Shown here one piece after another: positions 10,771 to 17,399 of a stretch of 17,399 bases of DNA. Where the stretch lies: contig FLMG01003952.1 in assembly GCA_900088475.1 (NCBI GenBank), positions 1,770-19,168 of the forward strand, given 5' to 3'. Source of the stretch: Hyphochytrium catenoides. Taxonomy: Eukaryota; Sar; Hyphochytriomycetes; Hyphochytriales; Hyphochytriaceae. Both the position numbers and the translations under genes were made by a program. The notes under the pieces are model-generated. The model was not told the DNA's origin. It ran no database searches and saw only the letters and a list, made by a program, of their open reading frames with translations. The first letter of the stretch is position 1; every line of letters starts with the position of its first letter.

Positions 10771-11665
10771 AGAGAGAGAGAGATAAGGAACGAGATCGCC
10801 ACGAAAACGATGCAGTCCTCAGCCCCGAGGACATCCAATGACGCAGGCTTCTCGTTTACCTAGAGTAATCTGTTGATCGATGGCCCTGCGGAAAGATATC
10901 AAGAGCGAAGGGCTGCAGCTGTCCCCTTAGGAGGGCTTCCGATATATATCTCTTGGAAGAGAAGAGCTCATCCAGACTGAGCTCAGGAGAAGAGCGAGGA
11001 GAGGAAAATCCAGGGGAGCCAGAGGGTTGAGGGGAAGCCTCTGCGGCTGAGGAGAGAAGATCAAAGGCAGGGATGACGTGAAGAGCCTTAGCGCCAGCAC
11101 AGTCTTGCCAGAGCCCGATATAATGCTCACAATCCTGATAGTATCTACTCAGCGCAGGATGAGGAATGAAGTCCACATCTACCACGAGGACCTAAACAAG
11201 GGAAAGATATAGGTTCAGAGACAGAAGATCCAACTTCTAACGCATCAATATGAGAGAGAGAAGAGAGAAAGAAGAGAGAGAGGAGAGAGAGGGGAGGAGG
11301 ACGAAGGCGAAACAGTTGTTTCCTCTTTCCCTCCCCTCTTCTTGGACACCCGAATCCTTCTTCTCTGTCCCATTTGACTATCTCCCTTCCACATTGTCTC
11401 TTTAGCCGCAGAACCCCGATAGCTATGTGACTTACAAGGTCCGTGATAGCTAACTTCAAGGCAACATTCCGCAGAGCATTGATCGGGTACAGAGTGTCGC
11501 GGGAACGGCTCCAACATGGAGGCAGAGAGACCGTCGAAGTTAGAAGTTCGATGTGAACTTGATGCCCAGCGCTGAGGAAAGCAGTGAACGAAGACATGTT
11601 GCAAAGGTTGACATGAGGAAAAGAGAGAGTGAGTGAAAAATAAAGGAGAAAAGGGAAGGAACGAG

Positions 11666-11713
<48 letters not shown>

Positions 11714-11783
11714 CGGCGAGTTAGCGGAGGTAGCATGCGAGCGAGTGAAAGAAGGGAAGAGAGAAAGGGAGAGTGAGGGAGAC

Positions 11784-11814
<31 letters not shown>

Positions 11815-12191
11815 GAAGGCGCTTACTTGCGCTCCTTGGTCTCGGCAAAAATGCTGCAATGAGAGTGGTCAGCGAAGATGTGCTTAATAACTACCTTTCC
11901 GTCTTTGACACACAAGAGGACATGTTACTGACCGTGACATCACGTCCTCATAGCTCTGACAGCTCACTCTACGTGGCAGGTAAACGGCTACAGCCACCGA
12001 GGACGTCCAAGTTGCAAGCTAAAGAGGCGATGAGAGCCATGATCGTCATGAAGGTCCAATGTAGTTGAAGAAGTGTGTACCTGTTGCTCAAGGTAAGGTA
12101 GCCGGTCGACGCTACAGTGTGAGACCAACGTGATGCTGGAACTCGGGACAAGGGCAGGAGCCGCTTTCCATGACTTGATTTTCTGCAGCAT
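7006..12191 (-). CDS. Tandem double-GT49 (LARGE-like) glycosyltransferase with long C-terminal extension, about 1157 residues
   Basis: Eleven exons on minus: 12191-12081, 12018-11933, 11853-11827 (27-nt microexon), 11571-11436, 11191-10860, 10690-10592, 10446-10254, 9950-9603, 9343-9206, 9097-8701, 8612-7006 (stop TGA). The exons sum to an exact reading frame. Copy 1 (about 20-340) shows ITLVSHCSVDRL, YPINALRNVAL, LVVDVDFIPH (DVD 125-127), GHRSTDYSRW, YGRNKT and HLPHP. Copy 2 (about 421-770) shows ITIITSCSLDRL, FPINLLRNIAL, FLLDVDLLP (DVD about 528-530), GHFSTLYDVW, GYGKDKV and VVDTPHE. GT49 enzymes (LARGE second domain, B4GAT1) are metal-dependent Golgi transferases of glucuronate or similar sugars; both DxD motifs are intact. 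Residues about 800-1157 are a separate domain. The join between copies (10254 to 9950) is phase 0/0 and aligns LYKQAKREI with copy 2's LYRQFQTQL. A two-gene model cannot be excluded. No signal anchor is visible; an upstream exon may be missing. Confidence 0.8.
10726..10783. repeat. GA microsatellite in a GT49 intron
   Basis: A pure GA run broken once by AAAAG, lying within intron 10691-10859 of the GT49 gene. It is polypyrimidine in the transcript, shortly upstream of the 3' splice site at 10690/10691. Confidence 0.9.
11669..11712. repeat. GA microsatellite in a GT49 intron
   Basis: A GA run of over 40 bases within intron 11572-11826. More imperfect GA follows at about 11780-11816, next to the 27-nt microexon. 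Confidence 0.9.
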
Positions 12192-13082
12192 GGGTCTTTC
12201 AACGTGAGGTGCCTGTAGGGCAATTCACCTACGGACCAATGCTACGGGCCTATGATCCCGCTTGAGCGCGCCATACTCCGCCGTAGCTACAAATGACATG
12301 CTAGGACAGGCCGTGCGTCTCACGACCAAGGCAATGAGATTGGCAGCTCCTGCGCGTTCTTCAAGCTCTCAAGGACTGTCCCCGATGACGAGTCTCTATC
12401 TCTTCAGAACTCTGACGCACCGACCCCGCCGGGCCGCGCTGCCCAAAGGAAAGCCTTCAAAGGCTTCACATCCAGCACCAGAGTCCGCATCTCCCCGCCA
12501 AAAAAAAAAGAACAAATCAATACCACTGATAATCAGAGATGAATCATTATAGACCCTTATCCCCTATATCTCCATAGCTCCTCCAAAATCAAAACCAGCA
12601 ATCGTTCTTTCTCAGTTATCGTATATAGTGATATAGAATCACACATCAGTCCTACCTAGTGGATCCATCACCTCGACAAGAAGTCAGAAGGCAGAGGAGG
12701 CAGGGAAAGCCTCAGAAGACACTTTCTTCTTCATCAACCGCGATCTTTCTTCCCTTCCTCTCCCTCGCTCACTGCGGCGAGAGAGAGAGGCAGACAGACG
12801 GGACAGGCAGAGATCAATCAATAATAGGAGAACTGAGGACAGACTGGCAGAGACTAGTGCCGTTACTTAGATAGGGGAGGAGGAGGCCAAGGGAGACACG
12901 CAACCGCTGTCCTGCAAATCAGGAGTGGAAGGCTTTCTTCTGGACTAAGCCTCGCGCGGCGGCGCGGATCTTGGAGCGATGAGAAGAGCGGCGGCATCAG
13001 GTGTGTTGCTCTGACTTAGCTAGGCTTTATCTCTGGCCATTCAGGCTGGCAGCTGATAGTTTCCTCATCCTTCTTGTCCCTC
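12192..13082. other. Head-to-head spacer between GT49 (minus) and cardiolipin synthase (plus) genes
   Basis: About 0.9 kb that should carry both promoters. It has three visible zones: a GC-rich, non-GA block (about 12205-12500), an A10 run (12500-12509) followed by an AT-rich patch (about 12510-12660, with TATATAGTGATATA near 12622), and mixed sequence to 13082. In-frame sequence continues upstream of the GT49 ATG (12191) for about 12 codons past a possible acceptor CCCTACAG at 12225, before a stop. The true GT49 N-terminus could therefore lie in another exon here, but I could not build one with consistent phase. Confidence 0.5.
12211..12500. ncRNA. Candidate structured non-coding element (tentative)
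   Basis: Perfect or near-perfect inverted repeats cluster in this GC-rich block. CTGTAGG 12213-12219 pairs with CCTACGG 12228-12234 (one G-U). GCTACGG 12241-12247 pairs with CCGTAGC 12281-12287. GGACAG 12304-12309 pairs with CTGTCC 12376-12381 and encloses two smaller hairpins. GGGC/GCCC (about 12428-12442) and AAGCC/GGCTT (about 12451-12466) form further hairpins. On plus the block is followed directly by A10. No tRNA, snRNA, SRP or RNase P signature that I know fits. Open frames exist on both strands, so an unrecognised exon is an alternative. Confidence 0.25.
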
Positions 13083-15469
13083 ATGTCTGTTGGGACGTGC
13101 AGCGCTTCGCTTGCCAATAAGAACGCCTCATGGATCTGGAAAGTCTCCTCGAGCTTGCGCAGGACAGGACATTTTATCAGTTCATTTGTTCCAGCCACAA
13201 GCACTTTCTCGGTCTCTTTCGTCCGCTGGACGGTGCAGTGCTCTGCACGGCGTAGCTCCCTGGAGACGCTTGGCCTTGCCTCTCTTTCGTCTGACAGATG
13301 GTCTTCACTTTCATCATAGTAAGTGACCAAACAGAGAGGATGTTAGAACTGTCAAAGGTTTATGAAGGGAGATAGCAAGAGGAGAATGTGTAGAAACGCG
13401 GAGACGACTGAGGAGTAGAGAAGCAAGGAAAGAGAGAGAGAAGGAGAGCGGGGACTGACAGAGAGGGAAAGAGACTGCAAAGTATCGACTCTACGTACTC
13501 ATCGTCTCCCACGCCCGAGCAGGGAGCTTTAGTGATGACGCTGATAAGAAGAGAACTAGAGTGCGGAAGAGGAAGGAGCAGATCTTTTCCTTTGTAAGGA
13601 TCTGTCAAGCCTTTCCCTATCTTTGTCCTTGGGCCGGTGGCTCTGTACAACCCTGCTGCTCCTCGACGAACAGTGAAGCCTCTTGCCTCCTCTCAGCTCT
13701 TGCTGGGGCCATTCCCATGCTGCCTACTTCATCTTGGTGACACCTTTCTCTCCTTCGTCGCTCCTTCTCTCTGCCATTTCTCACTCATTTGCGACTTCGA
13801 TTGCTGACTCTTTCTTCGGTGTGTGGCCCACAGATCGCGGACAAGAACCTGAATGTGGCGAACGGCATCACCATCTCGAGAATACTTGCCACGCCCTATC
13901 TCGGTTACCTCCTGCTCTCAGGAGACACCAAGTCAGCTTTCTTCCGTGCGTGCTCTCTTCTTACCTCCTTGTAGCTCGTCGCTCTCTGCGAGTAGACTCC
14001 TATACTTTTGTTTTCCTTCTGACTCATTGCCACTCTGACTCGTTCTGAGCATGGCCCTTCTCTCTTCTGGCACTGCTCTCCCCTCTTCCAGCCCCTTCTT
14101 CTTCCCTCCAGCTGACGGATCTGCCGTAGTCTTCACCGCGGCAGGAGTGAGTGACTGGCTGGATGGCTATGTTGCCAAGAACTATAATCAGCAGGTAATT
14201 TATGCATCAGAAGTGTCCAAAATTGAAGGGGAGCGCAGGACTTGAGGAGACGGAGGGATAAAGGACAGCGAGAGATAGAGAACGATGGGAACACGCTGTC
14301 AGCCGCTGTGATGGAGAGAAGGAGAGGCGGGAGTGTTTGTGTGTCAAGGAGAGAGAGGGGGGAGAAGGAGAGGAAGGAGAGAGAGAGAGATTCCTCAGGC
14401 TCAGGCGCTTAGTCTTATATGCTAAGCTAGAGGATATCCTTCTACCTCTTCCCATCGGTGCTTTCTTTCTTTTATTTCCAAGGGTATAACTATCACTTAC
14501 CTCTCTCCCTCCCTTTCCTTCCTCGTTGTCCTTCCCCCCGCCGTGCCCGCAACCCACGGTTCCGTCGCATATCAACAGTCGGTCCTGGGCTCGTTCCTGG
14601 ACCCCCTGGCCGACAAGTTCTTCGTCACCACTGTCTCTCTTTGCATGGCCGGCTCCTCCCTTCTCCCTCTTCCTCTCGTTTCCCTCATCATCGGAAGGGA
14701 CCTGCTGCTGATCGGTGGCGCTGTGATGCACAGAGCCAAGACGAAAGCTCCAGACGCGAAGTTCTTTGATACCACGGACGCCTCCGTCTTCCACGTAGAG
14801 CCGTCTCTCCTCAGCAAGGTAACAGCGCGCAAAGAGACACACTCCAAGTTGCCCCAGCTTTTTGGGGCGATTGTCTGCTGATGTGCGCTCTCCTCTCCTT
14901 TGCATCGTTCTGAGTGTCCTTGCCATTCTGAGTTCCCATCTTCTCAATTCTTGGTTGTCAAAGCATCTGTGTCCTTGACCTTTTCCCTCGTTTCTGCTCT
15001 CTCCTTTGCAGGTGAATACGGCGCTCCAATTTTCTCTGATGGGCCTGGCGATGACCAACGCCGTCTGGGAGATCCCAACAACACCGTTTATTGATGGACT
15101 CTGGTGAGACATGCTCATCTGACCTTCCGGGTCTCTCTCTCTCTCTCTCTCTCTCTCTTTTCTCGCACCTTCCCTCTCTCTACCTCCTTCCACACGCCTT
15201 AGATCTCATCCCGCACCTTTCTCCCTGACAATGGTCCTCTGTCTTGCTTCCTTTCCTTAATGACTCCTCATTGTGTTAGCAGTAACACTCAGACCAAAGA
15301 ACTTGGCGGACACTGTCTCTCCTGCTAACATGCTTCTCCCATCATCGCCTTCGAATCTTCCCTTTGTACGTTTCGCAGCTGGACTGTCGGTGCTACTACT
15401 GTCCTCTCAGGAACCTCATACCTACGAGACTACCTGGCAGGCAAAGGCGCCTTAGTCAAGGGCAAGTAA
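13083..15469 (+). CDS. CLS: Mitochondrial cardiolipin synthase (CDP-alcohol phosphatidyltransferase type), 297 residues
   Basis: Seven exons: 13083-13318, 13697-13736, 13834-13945, 14112-14194, 14579-14818, 15012-15103, 15379-15469 (stop TAA). Phases agree at every junction. It condenses CDP-diacylglycerol with phosphatidylglycerol to cardiolipin in the mitochondrial inner membrane. The CDP-alcohol motif is complete across exons 4-5: D144, D147-G148, A151-K152, G161, D165, D169, with Lys where Arg is usual (AR to AK). Other matches to the family: NVANGITISRILATPYLGYLLL, LGSFLDPLADK, PLPLVSLIIGRDLLLIGG, and LLSKVNTALQ near the C-terminus. Length is close to human CRLS1 (about 301). The first about 90 residues are rich in Ser and Arg with few acids, as in a transit peptide. 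This part rests on open frame, the strong donor A|GTAAGT and phase, and is less certain than the core. Start: first ATG after an in-frame TAG near 13018. Confidence 0.93.
14339..14392. repeat. GA-rich tract in cardiolipin synthase intron 4
   Basis: Purine-rich on the sense strand, within intron 14195-14578. Introns of the minus-strand genes carry pyrimidine in sense, so this has the opposite orientation. Intron 1 (about 13421-13460) shows the same purine-in-sense pattern. Confidence 0.75.
15133..15162. repeat. CT microsatellite in cardiolipin synthase intron 6
   Basis: A pure CT dinucleotide run soon after the 5' splice site at 15104, within intron 15104-15378. Confidence 0.88.
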
Positions 15470-15675
15470 GCTCCAATTGTCACGAAGGACGACAGACCCA
15501 GCAAAGAGATGCAAATAGGAAGAGGACACGCAAGAGATCAAAAGGGACGAAACGACACTTACGGGCCGGAGAGACTCTCCGCTAAACCAGAGAAAAGAGA
15601 AAGAGGAGGGAGAGCGAGAGACAGAGAGAGAGAAAGAACGCTATCATCAAACCAGCAAGAGCCAGCTGACTTACA

Positions 15676-15681
15676 AATAAA
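15676..15681 (+). terminator. Possible poly(A) signal of the cardiolipin synthase gene
   Basis: AATAAA, 207 bases downstream of the TAA stop on the plus strand. It is the only such hexamer I noticed in this spacer on plus. Whether this organism uses the canonical hexamer is unknown. Confidence 0.35.
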
Positions 15682-15736
15682 GGGTTATCATTATGGCTTT
15701 TTTAAGGATATGAAGGAGAGCTCTCTCCTTTCAATC

Positions 15737-15742
15737 TTTATT
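15737..15742 (-). terminator. Possible poly(A) signal of the alpha-mannosidase gene
   Basis: AATAAA on the minus strand (TTTATT on plus), about 40 bases downstream of the mannosidase TGA at 15784-15782. It sits about 55 bases from the plus-strand hexamer, giving nearly back-to-back 3' ends. Confidence 0.4.
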
Positions 15743-15781
15743 GTCAAATCATTGTCTTATGCCTTGAGCTGTCTTTACGGC

Positions 15782-17399
15782 TCAATCTCTTCCGCCCATT
15801 AGCGCGCTCCTTGCTTCGTCATCTTCAGGGTTAGCTCGTCGTCTTCTCCTGGCAGCCACAACCGCGATAGAGACAACGAAGGCAAGTAGCGCCAAGCTTC
15901 CAGTGATAAGAACAATACGAGGGATGCCGAAGAATTGCTCGTCGTCGTCGATTCTCCTGAAGCCTAGAAGGAAAGTTCTGATTTCCATGGGAGATAGTGT
16001 GATGATGGAGGAGCGCAAGAGATGTCTCTCTCGCTCTCTCTTTGGCCTCTCGTTGTTCTTCTCTCCTGCCTCTTTAGCGCCCGACCAATCTAAACGCTGG
16101 ACCTCGTCCAATCGCTGATTGGTGCTGATTGAGGTCTCCAGAATGTCCGATAGAGAGAGAAGAGAGGGAGTGAAGAGCTGCTGAAGATCCACACTTACGG
16201 AGCCATTGCCCTTCTCATCTGAGGTCTCATAGCTGTGAGCCAGACGGAGAATCAACTGATGCTCCGACACTTTCTGCAGCGTAACGAGGTGCACTTGCGG
16301 GGGAAGAGGGGAGGCGAGAAGCGAGAGGTGGTCAATATCCACGGTACTGTTCTCCCGTGAGGCCTCTTTGGAAGAGAGAGACAACAAAGGCTGGTCCCCT
16401 CTGACTCTAGAGGAAAGTGACGAACTTTCAAGGGAAGAAGCAGAATTGGGAGGAGAGGGAGAGAAGAAGAGCTCCGGAAGCGTCTGCAGCTGGTTACTAA
16501 GCGCTCTGTAGCTCTCCATTGACCTCTCAATAGTGTCTAAGGTTATCCAGTGGTGACCCGTGACCACCAGCCCCTGGCACTGGGCGCCAGGTGCCTGATC
16601 TCTTGGGTCTTCTTCACACATCTGCTCGTTTAGATTCTCGTCAACGCCTTTCTGATCATCGTGATAGAGGCGGCGGTGGACCATGATCTCGACCTGACGG
16701 AGAAGAAGTCGTTATTGCCCATGCAAAAGAGTTAGACTGTGGAAGGTGAAAGTGCAGCTATCAAGCCCCAGGAGAGAAAAACTTGGCTAGCAGGTTAGGA
16801 GAATGAGAGAGAGATAGAGAGAAGAGAAGGAAGCATCCTAATTCTCCTACCTCACCATCCACCAAGCTCGTGCCTCCTTGTGCTCGATCGACCTGTCAGG
16901 GTAAGAACAGGCCAACAGGAAGGCCCAGACAGACAGAACTTAGACCATAAAGCTCATAGAGCGGATGGAAGCAAAAGAAAGCCCAAGGAAAGCTCAGAGA
17001 AGAGAGAGTTCGTCTAGACTACAGCCGAGATAGAGTTAGGAAAGCCTTCATACATGGACTGAGAAGCGTGCGTTCTTCTGCTTGTCTTGGATGTACATGA
17101 GAGAGGTCAGAGGATAATAGTTTGCAGAGACAGGATCTGTCACAGCTAGCGGCCAAGTTGCGCGTTTATTTCTGTGAGACAAATAGCAAAAGCAACGGAG
17201 GCATCGAAGATTAGCCCAGACACAAAGAGAGGGAGATGAAGGAAAGAGAGAGAGATGGAGAGAGGAGAGAAAGAGGATTGCTTGTAGCTAGAGGTGAAGC
17301 TCAAGTTAGGCAATGTGTACTGACCTCTGGCGCTTCTGCATATCTCGTCCGTTCGCATCTGTGTACCACTCTGCCGCATTATTGAGCTCTGTGTGCCAG
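15782..17399 (-). CDS. Class II (GH38) alpha-mannosidase, lysosomal/acid type, C-terminal part with membrane anchor (cut by right edge)
   Basis: Visible exons on minus: from the edge to 17325, 17171-17054, 16892-16851, 16693-15782 (stop TGA). All joins are GT-AG and in phase. The sequence follows the C-terminal beta domains of acid alpha-mannosidases closely: EWYTDANGRDMQKR, RATWPLAVTDPVSANYYPL, VDRAQGGTSLVDGE, VEIMVHRRLYHDD, GLVVTGHHWITLD, LVTLQKVSEHQLILRLAHSYE, ETSISTNQRLDEVQRLDW and LSPMEIRTFLLGF. GH38 enzymes trim alpha-linked mannose from N-glycans in lysosome-like compartments or the Golgi. The catalytic domain lies outside the window. After the family's usual end there is a hydrophobic span of about 22 residues (encoded about 15855-15925, IVLITGSLALLAFVV), then RRRRR and a short acidic tail. 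This implies a type I membrane anchor with a cytosolic tail. Confidence 0.93.

Larger units (their letters stand above)
15470..15781. other. Convergent 3' spacer
   Basis: 312 bases between the cardiolipin synthase stop and the mannosidase stop. It contains purine-rich sequence and possible poly(A) signals on both strands, and I see no gene. Both transcripts must end here or overlap. Confidence 0.6.

Noticed and set aside
12205-12500. SRP (7SL) RNA, suggested by GTGCCTGTAG and a later GATCCCGCTTGAG
   Set aside because: The short matches are isolated. The U-turn sequence would be paired in a stem, and I find no helix 8 GNAR/asymmetric-loop signature and no pol III terminator on plus.
13016-13330. 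Minus-strand 104-codon charged frame, with a second frame at 13360-13650
   Set aside because: Neither frame opens with an ATG, and joining them needs a poor acceptor. The strong GTAAGT donor at 13319 on plus and phase agreement with cardiolipin synthase exons 2-3 favour the plus reading. It is not fully excluded.
14207-15193. 328-codon minus-strand open frame
   Set aside because: It lies antisense to well-supported cardiolipin synthase exons, is compositionally skewed (Arg/Glu/Gly, then Ser) and shows no family motif.
1-17399. tRNA and rRNA genes
   Set aside because: I looked for a B-box-like GGTTCGA and rRNA-like stretches on both strands and saw none. TTCGA occurrences fall in exons or lack cloverleaf context.

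Overview
The window is nuclear DNA from an intron-rich, gene-dense eukaryote, most likely a protist or alga. Every recognisable protein is split by GT-AG introns of roughly 60 to 475 bases, exon phases join cleanly, and the families are eukaryotic: a mitochondrial CDP-alcohol-type cardiolipin synthase, LARGE-like GT49 glycosyltransferase, class II alpha-mannosidase and a calcineurin-B-like EF-hand protein. I cannot name the species. A stramenopile or alveolate would fit, but nothing in the sequence proves it. Introns and spacers are full of GA/CT microsatellites, and these create many spurious open frames rich in Arg-Glu or Leu-Ser.

Layout, left to right. (1) 1-2165, minus: the first 454 residues of a metallophosphoesterase/5'-nucleotidase-family protein, four exons, running off the left edge. 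(2) 2166-3409: a spacer with one ambiguous base, an inverted pair of E2F-like sites, and a doubtful short plus-strand gene from 2958. (3) 3410-5618, minus: a complete seven-exon, 232-residue calcineurin-B/CIB-like protein. (4) 5619-7005: a low-complexity spacer with a 47-bp tandem duplication. (5) 7006-12191, minus: two tandem GT49 domains that I join into one 11-exon gene of about 1157 residues with a long C-terminal extension. (6) 12192-13082: a head-to-head spacer holding a GC-rich block full of perfect inverted repeats, an A10 run and an AT-rich patch. (7) 13083-15469, plus: a complete seven-exon, 297-residue cardiolipin synthase with a transit-like N-terminus. (8) 15470-15781: a convergent 3' spacer with AATAAA-type signals on both strands. 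(9) 15782 to beyond 17399, minus: the C-terminal four exons of a GH38 alpha-mannosidase that ends in a transmembrane anchor.

The genes do not form an operon and need not share a pathway. The GT49 protein and the mannosidase both belong to glycan building or trimming in the secretory pathway. Cardiolipin synthase works in the mitochondrial inner membrane. The CNB-like protein is a Ca2+ sensor or adaptor, and the nucleotidase-like protein a metal-dependent phosphoesterase. The most unusual object is the double-GT49 gene. The second is the hairpin-rich, apparently non-coding block between it and the cardiolipin synthase gene.
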